Source: Ectopseudomonas chengduensis
GTDB taxonomy: Bacteria; Pseudomonadota; Gammaproteobacteria; Pseudomonadales; Pseudomonadaceae
Direction of reading: 5' to 3'
DNA: 64,000 nt
Assembly (NCBI RefSeq): GCF_900102635.1
Contig: NZ_FMZQ01000012.1
Location: forward strand, 1-64,000
The position numbers were made by a program, and so were the translations under genes. Of this stretch, positions 1 to 8,012 are shown piece after piece; position 1 is the stretch's first letter, and each line of letters opens with the position of its first letter. The notes beneath the pieces are model-generated. The model saw nothing but the letters and a program-made list of their open reading frames with translations, was not told the origin of the DNA and made no database searches.

Positions 1-52
1 GTGCAGACGACTCCTGATATTGGGCTGTCAGGAGCCGTATGCACACCAGGCG

Positions 53-535
53 TTACATCCAGTCAGATGGTGCGGTCGTCTTCTGAAAACGACATTTCTC
101 ATCGGGACGGAGCTGGCTGTATAGCTCGGAGAGGTAACGCTTCTTTGCTGCGGCCAGCTTTGAAATCTGGGCCGCAGCACTGCGTAGATGTTGCGGAATC
201 GGGTTGCCAGAGCTTTTCTCAACGGCGTTTAGTAGAACGGCCCCCATCGGCGCGATCAAGCTCGATTGATAGGTGCTTTCGGACTCTACGCTCTCTGGAG
301 CTGTGAGCAGCAGTTGGCTCGACCACTGAAGATAGACGCCTGACATGATGGTGCAGAGCTCGATGTACCGGTCGACTTCGGAATCGTATGTGGCTCGCTC
401 CGCTTCTGTTAAACCTTCGAGGAACGCTTGGTACGCCCGATCATCAAGGCCGAGAATGTCCTTGATGCTCTGGAGAGCACGACCCTTTCGGGCCAGCTCT
501 CCATCAGCGAGTTTTTGTGCTCCTTTGTCGTTCAT
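53..535 (-). CDS. hypothetical protein, 160 aa
   Basis: I do not recognise this protein. It is a soluble, mostly helical-looking 160-residue product with no signal peptide or membrane segment, rich in Glu, Leu and Ser. It lies 19 bases downstream of the 89-residue gene at 555-824 on the same strand, so the two are probably co-transcribed. No convincing Shine-Dalgarno site precedes the ATG at 535, which fits translational dependence on the upstream gene. Base composition here is visibly less GC-rich than in the rest of the window, which suggests recent acquisition (for example the edge of a genomic island), but no integrase or tRNA is visible inside the window to support that. Confidence 0.6.
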   Translation of the reverse strand: MNDKGAQKLADGELARKGRALQSIKDILGLDDRAYQAFLEGLTEAERATYDSEVDRYIELCTIMSGVYLQWSSQLLLTAPESVESESTYQSSLIAPMGAVLLNAVEKSSGNPIPQHLRSAAAQISKLAAAKKRYLSELYSQLRPDEKCRFQKTTAPSDWM

Positions 536-554
536 AGCTTAAGACCGTGAGTGG

Positions 555-824
555 TTAGTAGGCTGGAGCCGCTACAGGCAGCGCTTCGAGAATGGCGCGA
601 GTGCGTTTGCCCAGCTCCTGACCGCCGAGTACGCCTAGAGTGTAATCGTCGATGGCGATAGCTTCGCGCATGGCATCACGGAAGCAGGTTTCAGGTTTTA
701 CCTCCTGGATCGCCTGGGCAAGAGCGTTCAGGTAGTCGGGCTCAGGGAAGTTCTGTCGAGCCTGCTGCAGGTGATAGGAGTCTTTTAGTGCAGACCAGCC
801 AGTTGAAGCGGATTTACGGATCAT
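555..824 (-). CDS. hypothetical protein, 89 aa
   Basis: Unrecognised small protein of 89 residues. The ATG at 824 has a good ribosome binding site (GAGGT, seven bases upstream), which is the main support for it being a real gene. It has no membrane segment or signal peptide. It is the first gene of a likely two-gene unit with the 160-residue gene at 53-535. As with that gene, the surrounding sequence is less GC-rich than the Pseudomonas-like genes from 1.3 kb onwards. Confidence 0.55.
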   Translation of the reverse strand: MIRKSASTGWSALKDSYHLQQARQNFPEPDYLNALAQAIQEVKPETCFRDAMREAIAIDDYTLGVLGGQELGKRTRAILEALPVAAPAY

Positions 825-1326
825 GGATTTACCTCGGGGTTAGCGTGGGTTGTTGTTGCCCTCAGAGTGTCCATCGATCCAGCAACGACCTTCGAGCAAG
901 GAATCCGATTTAATTTTCAGGCACCTTTCACATGCCAAGATCTAAGCTCTGACCGGTCCAAGGTGAGCCCGATGTCGAGAGGATTTCTGCTTTGGTACGT
1001 CTGCGTAATGATTCACAAACCGCACGTTAACGCTGCTTCCGGGCTTAATGCGTCGAATGTGGGTGTCAAACATTTTGTGCTGTAAGACCTGACGTGCTCT
1101 GGTAGATCTGTCAAACCTCCTCTTGATTGGCGTCATTTTTTGTCAATCAATGGGGTTGAGTTTGACGGTCAATGGAGAGTCGCCGAAATAGCATCATAGG
1201 TAGGGATTACGGGCGATTGGGCGGTGTCAATCGATGGAACGTAATTTGATACCACCCACTACTGGCCTGACGACCCGCTGATTGCCGAACCCACCGCGCG
1301 GGCCAAACCGAGAAAATGAGAAGTCT
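825..1326. other. 500 bp intergenic stretch, AT-richer
   Basis: No gene I can support. A 64-residue reading frame on the minus strand (942-1136) has no ribosome binding site before its ATG and is probably chance. Around 1105-1185 there are several TTGAC/GTCAA and TTGATT/AATCAA half-sites that could be promoter or operator parts for the genes on either side. The stretch marks the change from AT-richer DNA at the window start to typical high-GC coding DNA. Confidence 0.4.
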
Positions 1327-2145
1327 ATGCTGACCCTGGACGTCGGGCCCTTGGCCCTTGGTGTTTCCCATGTGCTGCTGTTCGGCAGCCTGCTGCTGGC
1401 CACACTGGTTGGCTGGTTGATCGGTCGTCGCCACGGCTGCAATCCGGAAAGTCAGTTGTTTCGCATGCTGATGCTGGGGTTGCTGGTGGCGCGGCTGGCG
1501 TTCGTGCTGGTGTATGCCGAGTATTTCCGCGATGAGCCGTGGCGGGTGGTGGATATCCGTGATGGCGGCTTCATCGCCTGGCCGGGTGTGCTCGCGGGAC
1601 TTGCGCTGGGCGTCTGGTATCTCTGGCGCCAGGCACAATTGCGCCGGCCGTTGGGCGTGGCGATGGGCGTGGCGATGGGCGTCGGTCTGGCGCTGTGGCT
1701 GGGTGGCAACCTGCTGTTGCATGCGCTGGAGCAGGGCACGCGACTGCCTGATCTGCAGGTGCGGGATATGCAGGGCAATCCGGTGAACCTGCGTGACTAC
1801 GCCGGCCAGCCGCTGGTGGTCAACCTGTGGGCCACCTGGTGCCCGCCATGTCGACGTGAGATGCCGGTGCTGATGCAGGCGCAGCAGCGTGAGGCTGCTA
1901 TCACCATCCTGTTCGTCAATCAGGGGGAAAGTGCTGCGCTGGTGGGTGAGTTCCTCGCCGCGCAGCAACTGAGTCTGGACAATCTGCTGCTCGACGAGCA
2001 GGTGCAGCTGGGTCAGTTGGTGGGCTCGCGGGCGTTACCCACCACGCTGTTCTACGATGCCGAGGGCCGGCAGGTCGGCAGTCACCTGGGCGAGCTGTCG
2101 CACGCCAGCCTGGAGCGTGCGCTGGCCAGGCTGCGCGGCGATTGA
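1327..2145 (+). CDS. TlpA-like thioredoxin fused to a polytopic membrane domain
   Basis: A 272-residue membrane-anchored thiol-disulfide oxidoreductase. Residues 1-135 hold about four hydrophobic segments with an Lgt-like loop (RDGGFIAWPG near residues 78-87), although the full prolipoprotein diacylglyceryl transferase signature is absent. Residues 140-272 form a periplasmic TlpA/ResA-type thioredoxin domain with the active site WCPPC at 171-175 and the cis-proline segment ALPTT. Such proteins reduce disulfides in the periplasm, for example in cytochrome c maturation or in reactivation of exported proteins; the partner here is unknown. I chose the ATG at 1327 because the 15 extra codons upstream are poorly plausible; an in-frame ATG at 1282 is the alternative. 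It converges with the gene at 2150-2884. Confidence 0.8.
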   Translation: MLTLDVGPLALGVSHVLLFGSLLLATLVGWLIGRRHGCNPESQLFRMLMLGLLVARLAFVLVYAEYFRDEPWRVVDIRDGGFIAWPGVLAGLALGVWYLWRQAQLRRPLGVAMGVAMGVGLALWLGGNLLLHALEQGTRLPDLQVRDMQGNPVNLRDYAGQPLVVNLWATWCPPCRREMPVLMQAQQREAAITILFVNQGESAALVGEFLAAQQLSLDNLLLDEQVQLGQLVGSRALPTTLFYDAEGRQVGSHLGELSHASLERALARLRGD

Positions 2146-2149
2146 AGGG

Positions 2150-2884
2150 TCAGTACAGCTGCAGATCCTCGCCGGCATCCTGCAAGCGCTGATAGGCCCG
2201 GTCCAGATCATCGCGCAGGCGCTCGGCATCAGGCGCACGTCGCGAATAGATCAGCCGCAGCGGCAGACGCTGTACCTCGACGAAGGGCAGTTCACCCATG
2301 CCCAGTGTGCGTTTGGCCTGTTCGACGGGGGCCTCATAGTCCAGCAGGTAGTCACCGCGTCGGCGCTGGAGCATTTCCAGGGCCGAGGTGTGGTTGGCGG
2401 TACGGTGATGAGTGATATTGCGCGCCGGATCTGTCAGCCATTGATTGACGTCCTGCCAGTAGCTGTAGCCGGTGATCAGGATCACCCCACGATCCTGCAG
2501 ATCATCCGGAATGCGCGGTGCAGGTGTGTCGTGGCGAAAATACAGGTTGAGGGTGATCTCCCCCAGCAGGTGCTTGCCTTCGAGGGTGTGCTCGACCAGC
2601 TCCGGCTTGCCTGAGGCGCCGGCCCAGATATGTATGCTGCCGTCGAGCAGACCGCTGTAGAGGCGGGCGCCGGGGTAGGAGCGAAAGTCTGCCTGGTATC
2701 CCGCTTCGTCGAGCAGGCGAGCGGCCAGCTCCAGGCCTGAGCCGCTGGGCTGGCCTTGCGCGTCGGTATAGGAATAGGGCGGAAACTCGTAGTAACCCAC
2801 GTGAACGCGTTGCCTGGCCTCGGCAGCATGAGCGGCGTGTAGCCATAGCAGGGCGATGAATATCAGGCAGAAGCGTCTTGGCAT
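2150..2884 (-). CDS. periplasmic solute-binding protein, family 3-like
   Basis: A 244-residue exported protein: residues 1-20 are a signal peptide ending in AHA, followed by a bilobal family 3 solute-binding fold that starts with the typical YYEFPPYSYTD strand and the GLELAARLL helix. Such proteins bind amino acids or related small molecules in the periplasm, but no ABC permease or ATPase genes adjoin, so this is an orphan binding protein, as is common in Pseudomonas. The gene at 5280-6023 is a second orphan of the same fold nearby. The ligand cannot be told from sequence. It ends four bases from the stop of the convergent TlpA-like gene. Confidence 0.75.
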   Translation of the reverse strand: MPRRFCLIFIALLWLHAAHAAEARQRVHVGYYEFPPYSYTDAQGQPSGSGLELAARLLDEAGYQADFRSYPGARLYSGLLDGSIHIWAGASGKPELVEHTLEGKHLLGEITLNLYFRHDTPAPRIPDDLQDRGVILITGYSYWQDVNQWLTDPARNITHHRTANHTSALEMLQRRRGDYLLDYEAPVEQAKRTLGMGELPFVEVQRLPLRLIYSRRAPDAERLRDDLDRAYQRLQDAGEDLQLY

Positions 2885-2980
2885 CCGGTTATCGCGGCTC
2901 TTCGCCGTCTTTTCGTTGTTATCGAGTGGTGCCTAACGAGCATGGACAAGTCGCGGTGGATTTGTCCAGTCCTGCACGGT

Positions 2981-4072
2981 TTATTCCTGAGTTGGCAGGA
3001 AAAAGCGACCGATCACCGGCAAATGATCGGAGATCGCCAAGGTATCGCGCTGGCGAACCTGGCTGGCGAGCGGGGTCAGGCGTGGGCTGTAGAACAGGTA
3101 GTCGAGGGTGCGATCCGGGCCGCTGGCGGCTGGATCGTTGGGGTAATGGGTGTACCACTGCGCCTGCTGTGCGCCGCTGGCCTGTTGCAGGCTGGGGATC
3201 ATCGGGTAGCGACGGGCCAGGTCCTGCAGTTCGCTGTCGGCGGCGTACCAGCTACGTTGATCCTCCGGCAGAGGCTGGAACTGACCGGGTGGCAGCAGGT
3301 TGAGGTCGCCGCCCAGCACCCAGGTTTTGTCGCTGGTTTGCAGCTGCTGGAGCAGGCCGTCGGTCATCTCCACCTGGCGCTGCATGGTGTCCTCGCCCTG
3401 GGCGAAGGCATCGAAATGGGTGTTGATCGCCACCAGTTCGTCGCCACCACGAATCGGCAGGTAGCTGACCAGCAAGGCGCGCTTGAGCTGGAACTGACGG
3501 CTCAGCAGGTCGCTCTCGAGCATGGGCAATTGCAGGCGTTCGGCGCGGGCGATCTGGAAGCGACTGAGGGTGCCGAGTTTCATGCCGACGCTGCCGAGGA
3601 TGCGCGGGTGCGGAACGAAACCGGCCTTCCAGTAGAAGGCCTCGGTGCTGCAGGGGTAAAGGTCGCTGAGGCGCGCTTGCAGCAGGGCCAGCTGATCCTG
3701 GTAGTCGCTGGCCTTGGCCTTGTCGTGCAGCTCCTGCAGCAGTACGACATCCGGTTGTTCGTCGCGCAGCACGCGCACCACTTCATCCAGGGTGACGGCC
3801 AGGTCGGCGCTGCTCGGGCGCTCGTCCGGTCCATCGCCGCCGGGCAGGTCGTACCAGAACACGTAGCGCTTGCCGGCCAGGTACTGCACGTTCCAGGTCA
3901 TCAGCTTGAGTGCCTGGCCGGGCTGCAGCTGCGCCACCTGCCCGCTGCATGACACGGCTGCTTCTTCATGGGGCAGCGGGCGCCAGGTCAGGCTGTACAC
4001 CAGCGCAATCAGCACAGCGAGCAATGGCAACACAATGAGCAGGAGCAGGCGAAGCGGGCGAGGCAGGGACAT
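2981..4072 (-). CDS. endonuclease/exonuclease/phosphatase (EEP) family protein
   Basis: A 363-residue protein with one N-terminal membrane anchor (residues about 7-27) followed by an EEP-fold catalytic domain. Metal and catalytic signatures are visible in order: MTWNVQYL, LLQELHDK, NTHFDAF, GGDLNLLP, RTLDYLFYSP and ISDHLPVIG. The family includes DNase I-like nucleases, sphingomyelinases and inositol phosphatases, so the substrate cannot be assigned; the anchor suggests that the enzyme acts in the periplasm. The frame continues upstream to 4390, but the membrane anchor begins at the ATG at 4072, which is the usual architecture. Start regions of this gene and the divergent CDGSH gene are 90 bases apart. 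Confidence 0.8.
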   Translation of the reverse strand: MSLPRPLRLLLLIVLPLLAVLIALVYSLTWRPLPHEEAAVSCSGQVAQLQPGQALKLMTWNVQYLAGKRYVFWYDLPGGDGPDERPSSADLAVTLDEVVRVLRDEQPDVVLLQELHDKAKASDYQDQLALLQARLSDLYPCSTEAFYWKAGFVPHPRILGSVGMKLGTLSRFQIARAERLQLPMLESDLLSRQFQLKRALLVSYLPIRGGDELVAINTHFDAFAQGEDTMQRQVEMTDGLLQQLQTSDKTWVLGGDLNLLPPGQFQPLPEDQRSWYAADSELQDLARRYPMIPSLQQASGAQQAQWYTHYPNDPAASGPDRTLDYLFYSPRLTPLASQVRQRDTLAISDHLPVIGRFFLPTQE

Positions 4073-4162
4073 GGCGAAACGGGCGACTATGCTGGAAGGA
4101 GGCGAGGATACCTGACTGCGGCCTGTCGGCCCAGGCATGCGCGATCCTGCCGGGAGGTTGCG

Positions 4163-4402
4163 ATGAACCAGCCGCTGATCGCTCAGCGTGGCCCCTACGC
4201 GGTGGATGTGGAGGCCGGTCGGGATTATTTCTGGTGCCGTTGTGGGCGCAGCGCCAGCCAGCCATTCTGCGATGGCAGCCACAAGGGCAGCGGACTGACG
4301 CCACTGAAGTACCATGCCGAGCGCGCCGAACAGGTATTTTTCTGTGGCTGCAAGCACACAGCCACGCCGCCCTGTTGCGATGGCAGCCATAACAGGTTGT
4401 AG
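4163..4402 (+). CDS. double CDGSH iron-sulfur domain protein
   Basis: A 79-residue protein with two complete CDGSH zinc-finger-type iron-sulfur motifs: CRCGRSASQPFCDGSH near residues 25-40 and CGCKHTATPPCCDGSH near 61-76. Each motif has the three cysteines and one histidine that bind a [2Fe-2S] cluster in the mitoNEET family, so this resembles the two-motif bacterial and Miner2-like forms. Roles in iron or redox homeostasis are inferred for the family; nothing here fixes the job. A strong GGGAGG ribosome site lies about six bases before the ATG at 4163. The following SDR gene starts 32 bases downstream and may be co-transcribed. Confidence 0.88.
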   Translation: MNQPLIAQRGPYAVDVEAGRDYFWCRCGRSASQPFCDGSHKGSGLTPLKYHAERAEQVFFCGCKHTATPPCCDGSHNRL

Positions 4403-4434
4403 TGTCGCCGAGGCCAGGGTAGCGGGAGCAACGC

Positions 4435-5280
4435 ATGTATCGCAAGGTATTCGCCAACAAGGTGTTCGACCGCAAGGTCGTACTCATCACGGGTGGATGT
4501 GCCGGCATCGGTCGCGCCTTGGCGATGCGCCTGGCCCAGGCTGGTGCGCGCCTGGTGATTCTCGATCTGCAGCAGGCAGCGCTGGACAGCCTGGTGCAGC
4601 ACCTGGCCGATCATCACAACGCCGAGGCGCTGGGGCTGCTCTGCGACGTGGCTGACGCCGAGGCGGTGCAGCGCGCGGTGGCGCTGGCGGTGGAACGTTT
4701 CGGCGGTATCGATGTGTTGGTCAACAATGCCGGCATCACTCATCGCAGCACCTTCGCCGAGACCAGTCTGGAAGTGTTCCAGCGGGTCATGGCGGTCAAC
4801 TATTTCGGCGCGCTCTACTGCACCCAGGCAGCGCTGCCCAGCCTGATTGCCCGCGGCGGGCAGATCATCGTCCTCAGCTCACTATCGGGTATCGCGCCGT
4901 TGCTCTATCGCAGCGCTTACAACGCCAGCAAGCACGCGCTGCATGGCTTGTTCGAGACGCTGCGCTTTGAGCTCAAGGGCTCGGGTGTGAACGTGATGCT
5001 GGTGTGCCCAGGTTTTACCGCGACCGACCTGCGCAAGAACGCTCTGGTCGGTGACGGCTCGGTGGCTGCCCAACCGCCCTTGGCGATGGGCAAGGTGGCC
5101 TCGCCGCAGGATGTCGCCGAGGCCATCTATCATGGGGCACTCAAGCGTCGGCGGCTGCTGGTGTTGTCCAACGTCGATTGGCGCGCCCGGGTGCTGGCGC
5201 GCTTCTTCCCGAGGTTGTTCGAGCGGGTGTTGCTACCGCGGCTTTCCGGGTTGCGGCCACAGCGTTCGGGGCGCAATTGA
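4435..5280 (+). CDS. short-chain dehydrogenase/reductase (SDR)
   Basis: A 281-residue classical-type SDR. The cofactor motif TGGCAGIG is at residues 19-26, NNAGI near 98, the catalytic Ser in the VLSSLSG strand near 148, and Tyr162-x3-Lys166. An acidic residue at the end of the second strand (ILDLQ) points to NAD rather than NADP. The C-terminus has a basic, partly hydrophobic tail (residues about 245-281) suggesting membrane association. The substrate is unknown. The stop codon overlaps the start of the next gene (TGATG at 5278-5282), so the two are translationally coupled. Confidence 0.85.
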   Translation: MYRKVFANKVFDRKVVLITGGCAGIGRALAMRLAQAGARLVILDLQQAALDSLVQHLADHHNAEALGLLCDVADAEAVQRAVALAVERFGGIDVLVNNAGITHRSTFAETSLEVFQRVMAVNYFGALYCTQAALPSLIARGGQIIVLSSLSGIAPLLYRSAYNASKHALHGLFETLRFELKGSGVNVMLVCPGFTATDLRKNALVGDGSVAAQPPLAMGKVASPQDVAEAIYHGALKRRRLLVLSNVDWRARVLARFFPRLFERVLLPRLSGLRPQRSGRN

Positions 5281-6023
5281 TGCGTCTTTGGCTACTCGCA
5301 CTGTTGATTCTGACGCCTCTGTGCCGGGCTGGCGAAGGCGAACCCCTACGGGTGATGACCGACCTCTGGCCGCCCTTTCGCATGGAGGACGAGAACGGTC
5401 AGTTGCAGGGGCTGGATATCGATCTGCTGGCCGAACTGTCACGGCGCTATGGGCTGCGTTTCGAGGTGGAGCGCGCGCCCTGGGCGAGAGGTCTGGCTGC
5501 GCTGGAGCAGGGCAAGGCCGATCTGATGACCGGGTTGGCCAGGACGGTGGAGCGTGAGCGCTATATCCAGTATCTGGAGGCGCCGTACTACGCCTGCTCG
5601 CCGCGTTTCTACGCCAATCCGGCGCTGGCCACGCGCCTGGATAGCTACGAGAAACTTCGCGGGCTGCGCATCGGCCATGTGCTGGAGTCGGTGTAGTTCC
5701 AGCGGTTCGATGGCGATCAGCAGTTGAACAAGGTCGGTGTCAGTAACGAGAGCCAGTTGCTGCAGATGCTCGCACGTGGCCGCATCGACGTACTGGTGGG
5801 CACCGACTGTCAGGTCGACTACGCCTTGCTTACCCCCGAACTGGGCGGTCGCATCGTCAAGGCAGCCTACCGTCCCGAGGCGCGCACCGAACTCTATATC
5901 GGCTTTTCCCGTCAGCGCCTGGAGCGTCTGCCGCAGCTTGCGGCGGCGCTGGAGACCCTGCTACGCGAGGGCTGGGTAGCGCGAGCGGCACGGCGCTATC
6001 AAACGGTGGTTGCGCATCAATAG
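5280..6023 (+). pseudogene. periplasmic solute-binding protein, interrupted by an in-frame TAG
   Basis: From the ATG at 5280 (overlapping the SDR stop) the frame encodes a signal peptide (residues 1-18) and the first lobe of a family 3 solute-binding protein (VMTDLWPPFRME, GLDIDLLAEL). A TAG at 5694-5696 ends it after 138 codons, but the same frame continues without a shift from 5697 to 6023 with the expected second-lobe sequence (GVSNESQLLQML, DYALL, LYIGFS). The family consensus around the break suggests a single TAC/TAT to TAG change. As read, the product is truncated in the middle of the domain and very likely non-functional, unless amber suppression occurs or the base is a sequencing error. 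It would otherwise be about 247 residues. Confidence 0.82.
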
Positions 6024-6025
6024 CA

Positions 6026-6207
6026 GACCTTTGAAAACTACCTGCGTTGGCAATACTGCGTTAAAAACAGCCTCGCGTGCGAGCCCAGTCAAAATGCTCA
6101 TTTACAGCACGTAAAGTCGAGCGCGACTCCGACCGTTTTTCGGCTGTTTTTGCGGGGCCGCCATCGGTATTGTCTTGCCTGCCTCGCCTACGTTTTTCAA
6201 AGGCCTG
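6026..6207. repeat. 180 bp intergenic element with imperfect terminal inverted repeats
   Basis: The stretch begins CCTTTGAAAA and ends TTTTCAAAGG, and inside both ends lie AAAAACAGCC/GGCTGTTTTT arms. Between the arms sits a core with TTTACAGCACGTAAA, itself nearly palindromic. It fits a short MITE-like or REP-related non-coding repeat between two genes. I have seen the symmetry directly; that it is repeated elsewhere in the genome is inference. Confidence 0.55.
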
Positions 6208-6222
6208 CTTGCTAGTGCCGTG

Positions 6223-6660
6223 TCAGCCATGCTCGTGCGGCTCGACGTACAGCTCGTACATCAGCTCCATATCCCAGTAAGCCGCCTCGATCTTGTGACC
6301 GTCGAGGTCCCTGACGAAACACCCGTAGTAGGGCTCGCCGTAGTCCGGGCGTGGGCCTGGCTGGCCTTCGTCCTGGCCGCCGGCTGCCAAAGCTGCCTCG
6401 TGAAAAGCATGCACCGAGGCCTTGTCCGGGGCGACGAAGCCGAAGTGACTGCCGTTGCCGAGGGTCGCCGGCTGACCATTGATTGGCGTCTGCACCCAGA
6501 ACTCCGGGTAATCGCGGCCGAAGGCCACCGCCCCAGGATGGCGCATGATTTCCCGACAACCGAGGGTGGCCAGCACCTTGGCGTAGAAGGCGCTGGCGGC
6601 ATCGAAATCGTTGGTGCCGATGGACACGTGGGACAGGATGCTGGGGTTCGTTTCGCTCAT
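6223..6660 (-). CDS. VOC superfamily (glyoxalase-like) protein
   Basis: A 145-residue single-chain protein with two beta-alpha-beta-beta-beta modules typical of the vicinal oxygen chelate superfamily. Sequence marks are SHVSIGTNDFDAASAFY at the N-terminus, HFGFVAPDKASVHAFHEAAL in the middle and FVRDLDGHKIEAAYWD near the end, giving candidate metal ligands at the N-terminal His and the C-terminal Glu. The family includes glyoxalases, dioxygenases and antibiotic-binding proteins, so no reaction is assigned. The ORF is preceded on its strand by GGAGAGC, a plausible ribosome site. It seems to be a single gene, 33 bases after the membrane-protein gene on the same strand. Confidence 0.8.
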   Translation of the reverse strand: MSETNPSILSHVSIGTNDFDAASAFYAKVLATLGCREIMRHPGAVAFGRDYPEFWVQTPINGQPATLGNGSHFGFVAPDKASVHAFHEAALAAGGQDEGQPGPRPDYGEPYYGCFVRDLDGHKIEAAYWDMELMYELYVEPHEHG

Positions 6661-6693
6661 GGCGCTCTCCTTACACTGGCCAAAGCTGCAAGC

Positions 6694-7362
6694 CTAGTCG
6701 CTGTTATCACTATTCGCCGCCTGCTGCGGTTCGAGCAGCATGAACAGGCGGAACAGCACCACGATGGCGAACAACTGCAGGAAGCCGTTGCCGGTCTGAT
6801 GCAGCACCCATAGCAGGGTGTCGCTCTGGCTTGGCTGTGTCCACCAGTCGAGCAGCCACAATGGCACCAGCACGTTGGCCAGGCAGGTGAACACCGGCCA
6901 GAAGCGCCCCTCGGTTAACGTGAAGCTGGCCTGCAACGCGCGTAGCGGCGGCTCCTGGCGCAGTACCAGAATCAGTTCGGAGAAGGCCAGGCGCATCATG
7001 ATCCAGATGCCCGGCACGATGAACAGCGACAGGCCGAGCATGATTGCCAGGGTGCTCAATCCGGTCATCAGGGCGAAGGTCGGCCATAGTTGCAGGCCGG
7101 CCGCGAACAGCTGCGCGTTGCCGGGCGTCTGGCCGATGCTGCGTGCATGCAGGAAGAGAATCAGCGGTGCGGCATACAGCGGGTAGAAGAGAATGCCGAG
7201 CAGCACACCATAGGCCGGGTTGGCGCCTTCGCCGAGCTGGGCGGCGAGGATCGTCTGGGCGATGGCTTCGAGCAGCAATAGCGGCAGGGTCAGGCGGGCA
7301 ATGGCCAGCAGGTTGTGGCTGGAGAAAAACCAGGCGTCGCGCAGGACGGACAGAGGCTTCAT
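6694..7362 (-). CDS. multi-pass inner membrane protein, YciC-like
   Basis: A 222-residue protein with about five or six hydrophobic segments spread over the whole length and short loops. The overall layout (N-terminal ALRD-like amphipathic start, MRLAFSELILVLR in the middle, then a long hydrophobic C-terminal half) resembles the UPF0259/YciC family of uncharacterised inner membrane proteins. I cannot assign a function. It is followed on the same strand by the VOC protein gene and preceded by the YbaK-like gene, with 63 bases between starts and stops, so an operon is possible. Confidence 0.7.
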   Translation of the reverse strand: MKPLSVLRDAWFFSSHNLLAIARLTLPLLLLEAIAQTILAAQLGEGANPAYGVLLGILFYPLYAAPLILFLHARSIGQTPGNAQLFAAGLQLWPTFALMTGLSTLAIMLGLSLFIVPGIWIMMRLAFSELILVLRQEPPLRALQASFTLTEGRFWPVFTCLANVLVPLWLLDWWTQPSQSDTLLWVLHQTGNGFLQLFAIVVLFRLFMLLEPQQAANSDNSD

Positions 7363-7425
7363 CGGCAGGTTACCAGGTGTGAGGGCGTGGGCGCTCTGGC
7401 CGTTCGCCGGGGCAGTCGAATGGGT

Positions 7426-7911
7426 TCAAGAGTACTCCAGCTGCGCATTGGGCTGCGCCTTGAGCAGACGCGGCAGTTCGCTGCCGGGCACTTCCAGGGT
7501 CAGTTCGGGTGGGCCGGGTGAATACAGCAGGAAGTCGCAGGCCAGCACCGCGCGGTCGATCAGCAGGGTGATGCCGGCGTCATGGCCGAACGGACAGGCA
7601 CACATCGGTACGCAGCCGGTTTGCTCGATCAGCTCCTCGTCGCTGGCGATGCGCGGGCGACTGCCGAGCAGCGCTTTGAGCCTGGCCCAGTCGGCGCGAG
7701 CGCCCTCGAGGCTGATCAGCATGGCGTAGCGCTGAGCACCGGTGCGCAGGAACAGGCTCTTGCTCTCCACGCCGAGCAGGCCGAAACGTTGGCGCACGGC
7801 ATGGGCGGTGGGGTAATCCAGCACCGGCTCATGCTCGACCAGGCGGTGGCTGATTCCCTGGCTCTGGAGCAGGTCGAGGTTACGCTGGCACAGCTGTTGT
7901 AGAGGCGTCAT
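7426..7911 (-). CDS. YbaK/ProX-type aminoacyl-tRNA deacylase
   Basis: A 161-residue protein of the YbaK/aminoacyl-tRNA synthetase-associated fold. Supporting segments are HEPVLDYPTAHAV, the SKSLFLRTG strand that carries the conserved lysine, and CVPMCACPFGHD with GITLLID in the second half. Free-standing members hydrolyse mischarged tRNAs, for example Ala-tRNA(Pro) or Cys-tRNA(Pro). The exact specificity here is not determined by sequence. The frame extends upstream to 7980, but the upstream part is Arg/Gly-rich and unlike the family, so the ATG at 7911 was chosen. Confidence 0.8.
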   Translation of the reverse strand: MTPLQQLCQRNLDLLQSQGISHRLVEHEPVLDYPTAHAVRQRFGLLGVESKSLFLRTGAQRYAMLISLEGARADWARLKALLGSRPRIASDEELIEQTGCVPMCACPFGHDAGITLLIDRAVLACDFLLYSPGPPELTLEVPGSELPRLLKAQPNAQLEYS

Positions 7912-8012
7912 GGCGCCAAGGATAGGGGCTGCGCCACGCCTGGGCCAGCCCCGGCCGCATCCGCGGCCCAGCTCTGGCATACTGGTGCCTTCGTCGCCCC
8001 CGAGGACTCCCG

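Noticed and set aside
942..1136. 64-residue minus-strand frame
   Set aside because: No ribosome site before the ATG, odd codon use, no recognised motif.
2942..3952. 336-residue plus-strand frame
   Set aside because: Complement of the EEP gene, which has all catalytic motifs.
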